Assembly: GCF_014199915.1 (NCBI RefSeq)
Contig: NZ_JACHOO010000001.1
Coordinates: 186,001-250,000 of the forward strand
Reading direction: 5' to 3'
DNA: 64,000 nucleotides
DNA from: Prosthecomicrobium pneumaticum
GTDB taxonomy: Bacteria; Pseudomonadota; Alphaproteobacteria; Rhizobiales; Kaistiaceae
Part shown: positions 45,563 to 56,928 of the stretch, one piece after another
Layout: every line of letters begins with the position of its first letter
How positions within the stretch are numbered: the first letter of the stretch is position 1
Notes under the pieces: model-generated
Databases searched by the model: none
Told to the model about the DNA's origin: nothing
What the model saw: only the letters and a program-made list of their open reading frames with translations
Program-made: the position numbers and the translations under genes

Positions 45563-46588
45563 GTGAATGTGGTCTTGAAGCCCCTGCAAACAGCACGATT
45601 AGCGGAGCCGCTGGCGATCGGGTCGGTGACGATTCCGAACCGGGTTCTGCTCGCGCCGATGTCGGGCGTTTCGGACCGGCCGTTCCGCCGCATCGCGGCT
45701 CGCTTCGGCGCCGGCATGGTCGTCTCCGAAATGGTGGCGAGCGAGGACCTCGTCGGCGGCGATCCGGAGATCGCGACGCGCGCCGAGGCGACCGGGGTCG
45801 GGCCGCATGTCGTGCAGCTCGCCGGCCGCGAGGCGCACTGGATGGCCGAGGGGGCGCGCGTCGCCGCCGGCGCCGGCGCCGACATCATCGACATCAATAT
45901 GGGCTGCCCCGCGAAGAAGGTGACGAGCGGCTGGTCGGGCTCCGCGCTGATGCGCGACCTCGACCATGCCGAGCGGCTGATCGCGGCGACGGTCGAGGCG
46001 AGCCCGGTGCCGGTGACCCTCAAGATGCGGCTCGGCTGGGACGAGCGCTCGCTCGTCGCGCCCGAACTCGCCCGCCGGGCGGAGGCGGCCGGCGTCGCGC
46101 TCGTCACCGTGCACGGCCGCACGCGCTGCCAGTTCTACAAGGGCTCGGCCGACTGGGCGGCGATCCGCGCCGTGAAGGAAGCGATCGCCATCCCGCTGGT
46201 CGCCAATGGCGATCTCGTCGCGCCGGGCCAGCTCGGCGCGATGCTCGCCGCCTCGGGCGCCGACGGGGTGATGGTCGGCCGCGGCGCCTATGGCCGGCCC
46301 TGGCTGCCCGGCCATCTCGCCCGCTTCGCCGCAACCGGCGTGATGCCCGAGGCCCCGTCGGGCGTCGCGCTCTTCGAGATCGTCGCGGGCCAGTACGAGG
46401 AGATCCTCGCGCTCTACGGCGCGGCGCTCGGGGTGCGCATCGCGCGCAAGCATATCGGCTGGACGCTCGATGGCGCCGGCCTCGGCGGCGCGCTCCGCGC
46501 CGCGATCCTGACCGAAACCGATCCGGCCCGCGTGCTGCCCCTCCTCGAGGCGGCGCTCACGGCCGATGCAGCAAGGAGGGCCGCATGA
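45563..46588 (+). CDS. dusB: tRNA-dihydrouridine synthase DusB (NifR3)
   Basis: 341-aa FMN enzyme that reduces uridines in the tRNA D-loop. It has '[20 protein letters not shown]' (FMN-binding start), '[20 protein letters not shown]' with the catalytic Cys, '[20 protein letters not shown]' and '[15 protein letters not shown]'. Start is a GTG at 45563; no strong ribosome-binding site, and a GTG or TTG a few codons later is possible. It overlaps ntrB by 4 bp: nifR3 heads the ntr operon in rhizobia too. Divergent from ispDF. Confidence 0.95.
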   Translation: MNVVLKPLQTARLAEPLAIGSVTIPNRVLLAPMSGVSDRPFRRIAARFGAGMVVSEMVASEDLVGGDPEIATRAEATGVGPHVVQLAGREAHWMAEGARVAAGAGADIIDINMGCPAKKVTSGWSGSALMRDLDHAERLIAATVEASPVPVTLKMRLGWDERSLVAPELARRAEAAGVALVTVHGRTRCQFYKGSADWAAIRAVKEAIAIPLVANGDLVAPGQLGAMLAASGADGVMVGRGAYGRPWLPGHLARFAATGVMPEAPSGVALFEIVAGQYEEILALYGAALGVRIARKHIGWTLDGAGLGGALRAAILTETDPARVLPLLEAALTADAARRAA

Positions 46589-47751
46589 GCCCCGCCATCT
46601 CACCCGCCGGCGGCCCGAAGGGCGCGAAGCCGGTGGACACGAAGGGCGTCAAGCCGATGGAGACGCCGATCGGTCCGCTGATGCTCGACGCCCTGCCGCA
46701 TCCCGTCCTGCTCGTCGATCCGCGCGGCCACATCACCCAGGCGAACAACGCCGCGCAGGATTTCTTCCAGGCCTCCGTCGCCGTGATGCGCCGGCACCCG
46801 ATCGCCCATTTCGTGCCGTTCGGCAGCCCGCTGCTCGCGCTGATCGAACAGGTGCGCACCCGCGGCGCGGCGGTCAACGAATACCGCGTCGATGTCGGCA
46901 CGCCGCGCACCGGCGAGCGCGTCGTCGACATCTTCGCGACGCCGCTGCAGGACCAGTCGGAGGAGGTCGTCGTCATGCTGCAGGAGCGCGGCATGGCGGA
47001 GAAGATGGATCGCCAGCTCACCCATCGCGGCGCGGCGCGCTCGGTCACCGGCCTCGCCGCGATGCTCGCGCACGAGATCAAGAACCCGCTCTCCGGCATA
47101 CGCGGCGCGGCGCAGCTCCTCGAGACCTCGGTCGACGACGCCGACCGGGCGCTGACCCGCCTGATCTGCGACGAGGCGGACCGCATCGTGAAGCTCGTCG
47201 ACCGGATGGAGGTGTTCTCCGACGAGCGGCCGATCGAGCGCAGCCCGGTCAACATCCATTCGGTGCTCGAACACGTGAAGCGGCTCGCCCAGTCGGGCTT
47301 CGCCCGCAACATCCGCATCGTCGAGGAATACGATCCCTCGCTGCCTTTCGTCTTCGCCAACCGCGACCAGCTGATCCAGGTCTTCCTCAACCTCGTGAAG
47401 AATGCGGCGGAGGCGATCGGCGACGATCCGGACGGCGAGATCCTGCTGACGACGGCGTTCCGGCCGGGCATCCGGCTCTCCGTGCCGGGGACGCCGAACC
47501 GGGTCACCCTGCCGCTCGAATTCGTCGTGCGCGACAACGGCCCGGGTGTCCCCGCCGACATGATGCCTCATCTCTTCGATCCCTTCGTCACCACCAAGAC
47601 GAACGGAACCGGGCTCGGCCTCGCCCTCGTCGCCAAGATCATCGGCGACCATGGCGGCGTCATCGAATGCGAATCGCAGCCGCGGCGGACGGCCTTCCGC
47701 GTGTTGATGCCGGCCTGGCCGGGCACTGGCGACCCCCCTGAGCGGGAGTGA
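46585..47751 (+). CDS. ntrB: nitrogen regulation sensor kinase NtrB (GlnL)
   Basis: 388-aa soluble histidine kinase/phosphatase that controls NtrC in response to GlnB-type PII proteins. A PAS domain spans about residues 34-130 ('[20 protein letters not shown]'). The H-box is '[20 protein letters not shown]' with His163. The ATPase lid region has '[19 protein letters not shown]' (N-box), '[12 protein letters not shown]' and '[18 protein letters not shown]'. No membrane segments, as expected for NtrB. 13 bp before ntrC. Confidence 0.96.
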   Translation: MSPAISPAGGPKGAKPVDTKGVKPMETPIGPLMLDALPHPVLLVDPRGHITQANNAAQDFFQASVAVMRRHPIAHFVPFGSPLLALIEQVRTRGAAVNEYRVDVGTPRTGERVVDIFATPLQDQSEEVVVMLQERGMAEKMDRQLTHRGAARSVTGLAAMLAHEIKNPLSGIRGAAQLLETSVDDADRALTRLICDEADRIVKLVDRMEVFSDERPIERSPVNIHSVLEHVKRLAQSGFARNIRIVEEYDPSLPFVFANRDQLIQVFLNLVKNAAEAIGDDPDGEILLTTAFRPGIRLSVPGTPNRVTLPLEFVVRDNGPGVPADMMPHLFDPFVTTKTNGTGLGLALVAKIIGDHGGVIECESQPRRTAFRVLMPAWPGTGDPPERE

Positions 47752-47764
47752 AAGGACAGCTTCC

Positions 47765-49207
<1,443 letters not shown>

Positions 49208-49224
49208 CGGGGCGGTCCCGACAC

Positions 49225-49250
49225 GCAATGTGGCGCCTTCGCCACATTGC
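49225..49250. promoter_or_regulatory. perfect 11-bp inverted repeat between ntrC and ntrY
   Basis: GCAATGTGGCG-CCTT-CGCCACATTGC is a perfect stem-loop 18 bp after the ntrC stop. It lacks a T-tract. It may be a partial terminator separating ntrBC from ntrYX, or an operator. Confidence 0.7.
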
Positions 49251-49333
49251 TGTTGCAATCGGGCCGCAGCTTCCGCGGCCATGTCGGACGGATTCGATCG
49301 CGACGAGATTCGGAAGTGCCGGGAGGTCCCGCC

Positions 49334-51592
49334 TTGATCGCGATCGGGGAGGCCCTTCCGGTGGCGACGCCGCTCGGCGGGCGCGAGTTCTCGCGCTGGC
49401 CGCGCCGCATCCGCACGCTCGGCTACATCCTCGTCGTGCTGTCGCTCGCGAGTTCCTTCGCGACCTTCGCGCTGCTGATGGGGCTGACGCCGATCGATCC
49501 CACCGGCGAGGTCGTGGTCAGCGCGATGGCCGTCAACGGCGCGCTGGTCGGCGCGCTGGCGCTCGCCGTCGGCTGGGAGATCGTCACCCTCGTGCGCGCC
49601 CGCCGCAAGGGCCGCGCCGCCGCCCGGCTGCACATCCGCGTCGTCGCGCTGTTCTCGATCATCGCCGCCGTGCCGGCGATCCTCGTCGCGCTCGCCGCGA
49701 GCTTCACGCTCAATCGCGGCCTCGATCACTGGTTCTCCGAGCGCACCCGGCAGATCGTCGCGACCTCGCAGCAGATCGCGCTCGCCTTCGCCGAGGAGCA
49801 GGCGCGCTCGCTGCGCACCGACATCCTGACGCTGCGCCTCGATTTCGAGCGCGCCCAACCGTTGCTCGAGGCGGACCCCGACCAGTTCCAGACCTTCATG
49901 AACTCGGTCGCCGCCTTCCGCGGCATTCCCGGCCTCTATATCGTCAAGCCGGACGGCTCGCTGATCGCGCAGGCCGATTTCCAGTTCAAGCTCGCTTTCG
50001 TGCCGCCGCCGCCCGAGGCGCTCGACCAGGCCAAGGCCGGCTCCGATCCGGTGCTGATCGCGCCGGGCGCCACGCGGATCGTCGGCGCGCTGATCCGGCT
50101 GCAATCCTATCGCGACGTGTTTCTCTACGTGTCGCGCGAGATCGACCCCAAGGTCGTCCGCTACATCAACATGACGACCGACAACATCAACGAATACCGA
50201 TCGATGGAGCAGACCCGCTTTGCCGTCCAGGTGGCGTTCGGCCTGCTCTATATCGGCATCTCGCTCGTCGTGCTCCTTTCGGCGATCTGGCTCGGCATCG
50301 GCTTCGCCAATCGCATCGTCTCGCCGATCCGAAGGCTGATCGATGCGTCGGACCAGGTGGCGCGCGGCAATCTCGCCGTCGAGGTTCCCTACCGCTCGGC
50401 GGACGGCGACATCGGCGCGCTCGGCCAGACCTTCAACACGATGACGGCCGAGCTGCGCCGGCAGCAGGCGGAACTCGTCGCCGCCAACGAACTGATCGAC
50501 AGCCGCCGCCGCTTCACCGAGGCGGTGCTCGCCGGCGTCTCGGCGGGCGTCGTCGGCCTCGACGCGGATGGCAGGGTGACGCTCGCCAATCGCGGCGGCC
50601 TGCGCCTGCTCGGCGTCGCCGACGAGCGCGGTGCGATCGGTCGTCCGATCGCCGAACTGGTGCCGGAGCTCACCGATGTGGTCGCCGTGGCGCTCGTCGA
50701 CCAGGGCCGGTCGGAACACCGCGACCAGATCGCGCTGGTGCGCGACGGTCGCGAGCGTACCCTCAACGTCCGCGTCACCACCGAGCGCTCCGAATCGAAC
50801 GCGCACGGCTATGTGGTGACACTCGACGACATCACCGATCTGATGACCGCGCAGCGCGGCGCCGCCTGGGCCGACATCGCCCGCCGCATCGCGCACGAGA
50901 TCAAGAACCCGCTCACGCCGATCCAGCTCTCGGCCGAGCGGCTGCGCCGCCGCTTCGGCAAGACGGTGGGGGAGGGGCGGGAGGTGTTCGACCAGTGCGT
51001 CGACACGATCATCCGCCAGGTCGGCGACATCGGCCGCATGGTCGACGAGTTCTCCGCCTTCGCGCGCATGCCGAAGCCGGCGATGGAGGCGCGCGACCTG
51101 CGCGATCCGGTGCGCGAGGCGGTGTTCCTGCTCGAGGTCGGCCATCCCGACATCGAGTTCCGGATGGAGCTGCCTTCGGAACCGATGGTCGGCCGGTTCG
51201 ATACGCGGCTCGTCTCGCAGGTCTTCACCAATGTCGTGAAGAACGCGACGGAGGCGATCGCGGCTCTGCCCGCGGAGGCGCGCGGCACGCCGCGCATCAC
51301 CGTGACCGGCCGGGTTGAGGGCGATCAGATCGTCGTCGACGTCATCGACACGGGCATCGGCCTGCCGGCGGAAAACCGCCAGCGCCTGCTCGAGCCCTAT
51401 ATGACGACGCGCGAGAAGGGCACCGGGCTCGGCCTCGCCATCGTCCGCAAGATTCTCGAGGAGCACGGAGGGCGGATCGACCTCCTCGACGCGCCACAGG
51501 TCGCCGAAGGCGGCCACGGCGCGATGGTCCGCATCACGCTGCCGAAGAGCGAGGCTCCGTTGCCGGAGCCGGCTCGGGAAGCAGCGGCCTGA
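49334..51592 (+). CDS. ntrY: transmembrane nitrogen-related sensor kinase NtrY
   Basis: 752-aa membrane histidine kinase paired with NtrX. Three N-terminal helices lie near residues 27-47, 57-80 and 97-120; a periplasmic region follows, then another helix near 310-330 ('FGLLYIGISLVVLLSAIWLG'). HAMP ('NRIVSPIRRLIDASDQVARG'), PAS and kinase core ('[20 protein letters not shown]', His in IAHEIKNP) come next, ending with 'GTGLGLAIVRKILEEHGG'. I chose the TTG at 49334 because GGGAGG lies 9 bases upstream. The order ntrB-ntrC-ntrY-ntrX is standard for Hyphomicrobiales. Confidence 0.95.
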   Translation: MIAIGEALPVATPLGGREFSRWPRRIRTLGYILVVLSLASSFATFALLMGLTPIDPTGEVVVSAMAVNGALVGALALAVGWEIVTLVRARRKGRAAARLHIRVVALFSIIAAVPAILVALAASFTLNRGLDHWFSERTRQIVATSQQIALAFAEEQARSLRTDILTLRLDFERAQPLLEADPDQFQTFMNSVAAFRGIPGLYIVKPDGSLIAQADFQFKLAFVPPPPEALDQAKAGSDPVLIAPGATRIVGALIRLQSYRDVFLYVSREIDPKVVRYINMTTDNINEYRSMEQTRFAVQVAFGLLYIGISLVVLLSAIWLGIGFANRIVSPIRRLIDASDQVARGNLAVEVPYRSADGDIGALGQTFNTMTAELRRQQAELVAANELIDSRRRFTEAVLAGVSAGVVGLDADGRVTLANRGGLRLLGVADERGAIGRPIAELVPELTDVVAVALVDQGRSEHRDQIALVRDGRERTLNVRVTTERSESNAHGYVVTLDDITDLMTAQRGAAWADIARRIAHEIKNPLTPIQLSAERLRRRFGKTVGEGREVFDQCVDTIIRQVGDIGRMVDEFSAFARMPKPAMEARDLRDPVREAVFLLEVGHPDIEFRMELPSEPMVGRFDTRLVSQVFTNVVKNATEAIAALPAEARGTPRITVTGRVEGDQIVVDVIDTGIGLPAENRQRLLEPYMTTREKGTGLGLAIVRKILEEHGGRIDLLDAPQVAEGGHGAMVRITLPKSEAPLPEPAREAAA

Positions 51593-51606
51593 GACGGGAA
51601 GCGTTC

Positions 51607-52968
51607 ATGTCCACTGACATTCTGATCATCGACGATGAACTCGACATTCGGGAACTCGTCGCCGGCATCCTCGAGGACGAGGGGCACGGCACGCGCACGG
51701 CCGGCGACACCGACACCGCGCTCGCCGAGATCGCGCGGCGGCGGCCGGGCCTCGTCTTCCTCGACATCTGGCTGCAAGGGAGCCGGATCGACGGCCTGAC
51801 GCTGCTCGATACGATCAAGGAGCAGCATCCCGACCTGCCGGTGGTGATGATCTCCGGCCATGGCAATATCGAGACCGCGGTGTCGGCGATCCGCCGCGGC
51901 GCCTATGACTATATCGAGAAGCCGTTCAAGGCCGACCGGCTGATCCTCGTCGCCGAGCGGGCGCTCGAGGCGTCGAAGCTGCGCCGCGAAATCCGTGTGC
52001 TGCGCGAGCGTACCGGCGAGGCCGACGAACTGGTCGGCCGCTCGACCGCGGTCAACCATCTGCGCCAGACGATCGAACGGATCGCGCCGACCAACAGCCG
52101 GATCATGATCTCCGGCCCGTCCGGCTCGGGCAAGGAACTCGCTGCCCGCGCCATCCATCGGCTGTCGACGCGCGCCTCGGGTCCCTTCGTGGTGCTGAAT
52201 GCGGCGACCATCACGCCGGATCGCATGGAGGTCGAGCTCTTCGGCACCGACGGCGACGGCGCGGCGCGGCGGGTCGGCGCGCTCGAGGAGGCGCATGGCG
52301 GCACGCTCTATCTCGACGAGGTCGCCGACATGCCGCGCGAGACGCAGGGCAAGATCCTGCGCGTGCTGATCGAGCAGTCCTTCCAGCGCGTCGGCGGGTC
52401 GACCAAGGTGCAGGTCGACGTCCGCATCATCTCCTCGACGGCGCGCGACCTCGAGCGCGAGATCGGCGAAGGCTCGTTCCGCGAGGATCTGTTCCATCGC
52501 CTCTCGGTCGTGCCGCTCCGGGTGCCGGCGCTGGCCGAGCGGCGCGACGACATCCCGGTGCTCGTCCAGCATTTCGCGGAGCACATCTCCCGCACCACCG
52601 GCCTGCCGATGCGGCCGATCGGCGAGGATGCCTTCGCCGTCCTGCAGGCGCACGACTGGCCGGGCAACATCCGGCAGTTGCGCAACAATGTCGAAAGGCT
52701 GATGATCCTCGCCCGCGGCGGCGCGACGGAGACGATCACCGCCGATATGCTGCCGCCGGAGATCGGCGAGATCCTGCCTTCGACGCCGGGCCGAGGCGGT
52801 GAGCATCTGATGTCGCTGCCGCTGCGCGATGCGCGCGAGATCTTCGAGCGGGAATATCTGACCGCGCAGGTCAACCGCTTCGGCGGCAACATCTCGCGGA
52901 CCGCCGAATTCGTCGGCATGGAGCGCTCGGCGCTCCATCGCAAGCTGAAGTCGCTCGGCGTCAACTGA
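51607..52968 (+). CDS. ntrX: response regulator NtrX without a GAFTGA loop
   Basis: 453-aa receiver-AAA+-HTH protein. Acceptor Asp53 ('LVFLDIWLQ'), Walker A 'GPSGSGKELAARAIH', Walker B 'GGTLYLDEVADMP' and Fis-type HTH 'GGNISRTAEFVGMERSALHR' are present. Between 'VELFGTDGDGAARRVG' and 'ALEEAHGG' the sigma-54 contact loop GAFTGA is missing, so it should not activate sigma-54 promoters as NtrC does. Relatives in this order share this trait. 14 bp after ntrY, 13 bp before dat. Confidence 0.95.
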   Translation: MSTDILIIDDELDIRELVAGILEDEGHGTRTAGDTDTALAEIARRRPGLVFLDIWLQGSRIDGLTLLDTIKEQHPDLPVVMISGHGNIETAVSAIRRGAYDYIEKPFKADRLILVAERALEASKLRREIRVLRERTGEADELVGRSTAVNHLRQTIERIAPTNSRIMISGPSGSGKELAARAIHRLSTRASGPFVVLNAATITPDRMEVELFGTDGDGAARRVGALEEAHGGTLYLDEVADMPRETQGKILRVLIEQSFQRVGGSTKVQVDVRIISSTARDLEREIGEGSFREDLFHRLSVVPLRVPALAERRDDIPVLVQHFAEHISRTTGLPMRPIGEDAFAVLQAHDWPGNIRQLRNNVERLMILARGGATETITADMLPPEIGEILPSTPGRGGEHLMSLPLRDAREIFEREYLTAQVNRFGGNISRTAEFVGMERSALHRKLKSLGVN

Positions 52969-52981
52969 GCCCGGAGCCGCC

Positions 52982-53863
52982 ATGTCGCGTATCGCCTATG
53001 TCAACGGCCGCTATGTTCCGCTGCGGCAGGCCGCCGTGCACGTCGAGGACCGCGGCTACCAGTTCGCCGACGGCGTCTACGAGGTCTGCGAGGTCGATGG
53101 CGGCCGGCTGATCGACGAGCGGCGCCACATGGACCGGCTCGAGCGGTCGCTGAAGGAACTGCGCATCGCGATGCCGATGAGCCGGGTCGCACTCGGCGCG
53201 GTGCTGCGCGAGACGGTGCGGCGCAATCGCGTCGGGCACGGCCTCGTCTATCTGCAGGTGACGCGCGGCGTCGCCCCGCGCAACCATCTCTTCCCGTCGC
53301 CCGCCGTCCTGCCGGCGATCGTCGTCACGGCGCGCTCCTCCGACGCCGCGGCGGCCGAGCGGCGCGCCGAGGCGGGCGTCGGCGTCATCACCGTGCCGGA
53401 GAACCGCTGGGCGCGGGTCGACATCAAGACCGTCTCGCTGCTGCCGAACGTGCTCGCCAAGCAGGCGGCGAAGGAAGCGGGCGCCTATGAGGCCTGGTTC
53501 GTCGATGCGGACGGCCGGGTCACCGAGGGCGGCTCGACCAATGCCTGGATCGTCACCGCCGACGGCGCCCTCGTTACCCGGCCGGCGGAGGAGGGCATTC
53601 TACGCGGCATCACCCGCACCGTTCTGTTCGATCTCGCCGCGGAGGAGGGCCTGAAGATCGAGGAACGTGCCTTCACCGTCGAGGAGGCGAAGGCGGCGCG
53701 CGAGGCGTTCATCACCGCGGCGACCGCTGTCGTCATGCCGGTCGTGCGGATCGACGAGGTGCCGCTCGGCAATGGCGCGCCGGGTTCGATCGCGACCCGG
53801 CTGCGCAGCCGCTTCCATGATGTCGCCGAGCGGAGTAGCCTGTTCGCCCGCCCGGCCGGATGA
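52982..53863 (+). CDS. dat: class IV aminotransferase, D-amino acid transaminase type
   Basis: 293-aa PLP enzyme of the branched-chain/D-amino-acid transaminase fold. 'AVHVEDRGYQFADGVYEVCE' is the D-amino-acid transaminase start motif; 'VDIKTVSLLPNVLAKQAAKE' contains the PLP lysine (DIKT); 'VTEGGSTNAWIV' and 'EGILRGITRTVLFDLAAEE' complete the active site. Usual length. It lies in the ntrX-hfq interval, as in relatives. Substrate preference (D-alanine, D-glutamate) is not certain from motifs. Confidence 0.88.
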   Translation: MSRIAYVNGRYVPLRQAAVHVEDRGYQFADGVYEVCEVDGGRLIDERRHMDRLERSLKELRIAMPMSRVALGAVLRETVRRNRVGHGLVYLQVTRGVAPRNHLFPSPAVLPAIVVTARSSDAAAAERRAEAGVGVITVPENRWARVDIKTVSLLPNVLAKQAAKEAGAYEAWFVDADGRVTEGGSTNAWIVTADGALVTRPAEEGILRGITRTVLFDLAAEEGLKIEERAFTVEEAKAAREAFITAATAVVMPVVRIDEVPLGNGAPGSIATRLRSRFHDVAERSSLFARPAG

Positions 53864-53999
53864 ATCGTTCCATCGCGCGCCGCGTCAAGAAAGACGTGAC
53901 GTGCAACCCGGAAGCGGGCACATTGTTTGGAACGGCCGGCAAGGCAAAGGCCGTCGGGACCGTCGCGTCCCCAACAAGCACGAAGCGTGAGACATAAGA

Positions 54000-54254
54000 A
54001 TGGCAGACCGCGCGCAAAACCTTCAGGACACGTTCCTCAATCATGTCCGCAAGGCGAAGACACCGCTGACGATCTTCCTCGTCAACGGCGTCAAGCTGCA
54101 GGGCATCGTCACCTGGTTCGACAATTTTTGCGTTCTTCTCCGGCGGGACGGGCACTCGCAACTCGTCTACAAGCACGCCATATCAACCATCATGCCGGGC
54201 GCTCCGATTCAGCTCTTCGAGCCGAACGACGACAATGACCGGCCAGGAGCCTGA
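54000..54254 (+). CDS. hfq: RNA chaperone Hfq
   Basis: 84-aa Sm-like hexameric RNA chaperone that pairs small RNAs with mRNAs. Sm1 is '[20 protein letters not shown]' and Sm2 includes '[10 protein letters not shown]' (the K-H pair). '[18 protein letters not shown]' is the conserved N-terminus with the proximal-face Gln. Short C-terminal tail, as in alphaproteobacteria. Immediately followed by hflX. Confidence 0.97.
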   Translation: MADRAQNLQDTFLNHVRKAKTPLTIFLVNGVKLQGIVTWFDNFCVLLRRDGHSQLVYKHAISTIMPGAPIQLFEPNDDNDRPGA

Positions 54255-55622
54255 TTGAACGACATCCATGAAAGCCCCGGCGATCGCATCGCCGGGCGCG
54301 AGACCAAGGCGGCGCCCGACCGGGCGCTCGTTCTCGTGCCGGTGCCGACCGGCCGCGCCAAGCTCGAAGACGGCTCGCCGCTCGCCCGCCGCAGCGTCGC
54401 GGCCCGGGTCGACGAGGCGGTCGGCCTCGCCCGCGCCATCGAGCTCGACGTGGTCGAGGCGATCCCGATCAACATTTCCGAATACCGGCCGGCAACGCTG
54501 ATCGGCAAGGGCAAGGTCGAGGAGGTCGCGGCGAAGGCCGAGGCCGGCAAGATCGACCTCGTCGTTGTCGACCACGCGCTGTCGCCGGTGCAGCAGCAGA
54601 ATCTCGAGAAGGCGCTGAAGGCAAAGGTCATCGACCGCACCGGCCTGATCCTCGAGATCTTCGGCGAGCGGGCGCAGACCAAGGAAGGCCGGCTTCAGGT
54701 CGAGCTCGCCCATCTCACCTATCAGAAGAGCCGGCTCGTTCGGTCCTGGACCCATCTCGAGCGGCAGCGCGGCGGCTTCGGCTTCCTCGGCGGCCCGGGC
54801 GAGACCCAGATCGAGGCCGACCGGCGGATGATCCAGGAGCGCATCGCCCGCATCGAGCACGATCTCGAGACGGTGGTGCGCACCCGCCGGCTGCAGCGCG
54901 AGGGCCGGCGCAAGGTGCCGCATCCGATCGTCGCGCTGGTCGGCTACACGAATGCCGGCAAGTCGACGCTCTTCAATGCGCTCACCCATTCCGACATCTT
55001 CGCCAAGGACCTGCTCTTCGCGACGCTCGACCCGACGCTGCGCCAGCTGAAGCTGCCGCATGGCGGGGAGGTGATCCTCTCGGACACGGTGGGCTTCATC
55101 TCCAACCTGCCGACCCATCTCGTCGCCGCCTTCCGGGCGACGCTCGAAGAGGTCATCGAGGCGACGATCATCCTGCACGTCCGCGACATCGCGCACGAGG
55201 ACACCGAGGCGCAGGCCGCCGACGTCGCGCAGGTCCTGTCGCAGCTCGGCATCGACGTCGCCGCCTCCGACCGGGTGATCGAGGTCTGGAACAAGATCGA
55301 CCTGCTGCCGCCCGACCAGCGGCCGGGCGCCGAGGAGATCGCCGGCCGGCGTATCGTCCCTGTATCGGCGCTGACGGGCGAGGGCCTGCCGCGGCTCCTC
55401 TCGACCGTCGAGGCGAAGCTCGGCGAGGGCCGCGCGGTGTTCCATGTCGCTCTCTCGGGCGAGGCGCTCGGCGGGCTGCACCGGCTCTACGAGCTCGGCA
55501 ATGTCCTCGAGCGCCGCGACGAGGAGGACGGCACGGTCCATGCCGTCGTGCGCGTCGCCGACAAGCATCTCGACGCCTTCCGCGACACCTTCCCCGGCGC
55601 CCGCGAGCGCCGGGTGAACTGA
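54255..55622 (+). CDS. hflX: ribosome-associated GTPase HflX
   Basis: 455-aa GTPase that splits stalled ribosomes. The N-terminal domain has '[20 protein letters not shown]' and '[20 protein letters not shown]' (HflX signature). A glycine-rich linker '[20 protein letters not shown]' precedes the G domain: '[20 protein letters not shown]' (G1), '[20 protein letters not shown]' (G3) and 'NKIDLL' (G4). Start is a TTG directly after the hfq stop, with CAGGAGCC upstream, so translation is coupled to hfq. Confidence 0.95.
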   Translation: MNDIHESPGDRIAGRETKAAPDRALVLVPVPTGRAKLEDGSPLARRSVAARVDEAVGLARAIELDVVEAIPINISEYRPATLIGKGKVEEVAAKAEAGKIDLVVVDHALSPVQQQNLEKALKAKVIDRTGLILEIFGERAQTKEGRLQVELAHLTYQKSRLVRSWTHLERQRGGFGFLGGPGETQIEADRRMIQERIARIEHDLETVVRTRRLQREGRRKVPHPIVALVGYTNAGKSTLFNALTHSDIFAKDLLFATLDPTLRQLKLPHGGEVILSDTVGFISNLPTHLVAAFRATLEEVIEATIILHVRDIAHEDTEAQAADVAQVLSQLGIDVAASDRVIEVWNKIDLLPPDQRPGAEEIAGRRIVPVSALTGEGLPRLLSTVEAKLGEGRAVFHVALSGEALGGLHRLYELGNVLERRDEEDGTVHAVVRVADKHLDAFRDTFPGARERRVN

Positions 55623-55718
55623 AGCGGAGCACGGGGGGCTTTTCCATGAGCTCCTGATAGGGAGTTACCTTCGGCTGCGCCGGCGGGGCGTCTCCGGGCC
55701 GGCGCCGCCTCTCCGCCC

Positions 55719-55760
55719 GTCATCCCGGGCGAGGCGAAGCCGGGACCCGGGACCCATCGA
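55719..55760. repeat. GTCATCCCGGGC-type dispersed repeat, copy A
   Basis: GTCATCCCGGGCGAGGCGAA-type sequence followed by GCCGGGACCC and GGGACCCATC. The same family, in an inverted pair, occurs at 59497-59593. It lies in the 272-bp gap between the convergent hflX and mazG. Confidence 0.75.
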
Positions 55761-55894
55761 GCAGGACGGGAAGACGCGCCTGTCCGGGCGAGGGATGTGC
55801 GTCCCCGCGCGGACCATGGATTGAGCCGCAAGGCGATGTGGCCGCCCGGGGCCGGCAGGCCGGCCGATTGCGCTGGCAGAATCGGGCGAGCCGG

Positions 55895-56713
55895 CTATTC
55901 CAGCCCCTTCGCCTCGCGCCACAGCGCTTCCATCTCGTCGAGCGTCGCGGCGTCGAGGCTGCGGCCCGTCTCGGCCAGGCGGCGCTCGATATGGCCGAAG
56001 CGGCGGCGGAACTTCTCGTTGGTGCCGCGCAGCGCCGCATCCGGGTCGATCTCGACATGGCGGGCGAGGTTGGCGACGGCGAACAAGAGGTCGCCGATCT
56101 CGTCCCCCACCCGGGCGGCGGGGGCTCCGGCGTCGAGCTCCGCCTCGATCTCGTCGATCTCCTCGCGCAGCTTGGCGAGCACCGCGCGCGGATCGTTCCA
56201 GTCGAAGCCGACGGTGCCGGCCCGCTTCTGCAGCTTCACCGCGCGGGCGAGCGCCGTCATGCCGGCCGGCACGTCGGCGAGCAGGCCGCCCTCCGTCGGC
56301 AGGCCCGCCGCGGCGCGCTTCTGCGCCCGCTCGCGCTTCTCCTCCGCCTTGATCGCCTCCCACATCCCCTTCGCCGAGCGGGCGGAGCGCGCCGCCGCAT
56401 CGCCGAAGACGTGCGGGTGGCGGCGGATCATCTTCCGTGTGATCGCCGCGACGACGTCGCCGAAGTCGAACCGGCCTTCCTCGGCGGCGAGCTGCGCGTG
56501 ATAGACGACCTGCAGCAGCAGATCGCCGAGCTCCTCCTCCAGATCGACCATGTCGCCGCGGGCGATCGCATCGGCGACCTCATAGGCCTCCTCGACCGTA
56601 TAGGGCGCGATGGTCGCGAAACTCTGCTCGATGTCCCAGGGGCATCCGGTCTCCCGGTCGCGCAGCCGGGCCATGATCTCGATCAGACGGGTGATGTCGC
56701 GGGAGGGCTGCAT
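55895..56713 (-). CDS. mazG: nucleoside triphosphate pyrophosphohydrolase MazG
   Basis: 272-aa house-cleaning enzyme hydrolysing NTPs to NMPs. Two all-alpha MazG domains: the first has 'CPWDIEQSFATIAPYTVEEA' and 'DLEEELGDLLLQVVYHAQLA' (EExxD metal site); the second has 'LREEIDEIEAELDAG' and 'RVGDEIGDLLFAVANLARHV'. Usual length. Convergent with hflX. Confidence 0.95.
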   Translation of the reverse strand: MQPSRDITRLIEIMARLRDRETGCPWDIEQSFATIAPYTVEEAYEVADAIARGDMVDLEEELGDLLLQVVYHAQLAAEEGRFDFGDVVAAITRKMIRRHPHVFGDAAARSARSAKGMWEAIKAEEKRERAQKRAAAGLPTEGGLLADVPAGMTALARAVKLQKRAGTVGFDWNDPRAVLAKLREEIDEIEAELDAGAPAARVGDEIGDLLFAVANLARHVEIDPDAALRGTNEKFRRRFGHIERRLAETGRSLDAATLDEMEALWREAKGLE

Positions 56714-56770
56714 GGCGGCGTCGCCGATTCGCTTGCGGGCCGGCAGGGTCGCACGGCGCGCCGGAGAGGG

Positions 56771-56920
56771 CTACGGGTCGCGATCGAACAGCGTCGGCGC
56801 GCCGCGGGCGTGCCGGCTCTCGATCGCCAGCATGCGCCGCTTGGCGGCGGTGCCGCCGGCGCCGCTCCAGGCGAGTCCGCACGGTCCGATCGGCGTGTCG
56901 AAGACGGTGAAGGCGATCAT
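56771..56920 (-). pseudogene. truncated methylated-DNA-protein cysteine methyltransferase (ogt-like)
   Basis: A 49-codon frame starting MIAFTVFDTPIGPCGLAW (ATG at 56918-56920), which matches the N-terminus of Ogt/MGMT-type repair proteins ('FDTPIG.cGlaW'). After about 24 residues the similarity stops and the frame ends at 56771. The PCHR active-site region and the DNA-binding HTH are absent in this window. The 5' side abuts the palindromic repeat cluster at 56929-57390. A remnant is more likely than a functional small protein. Confidence 0.6.
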
Positions 56921-56928
56921 GTCGGACT

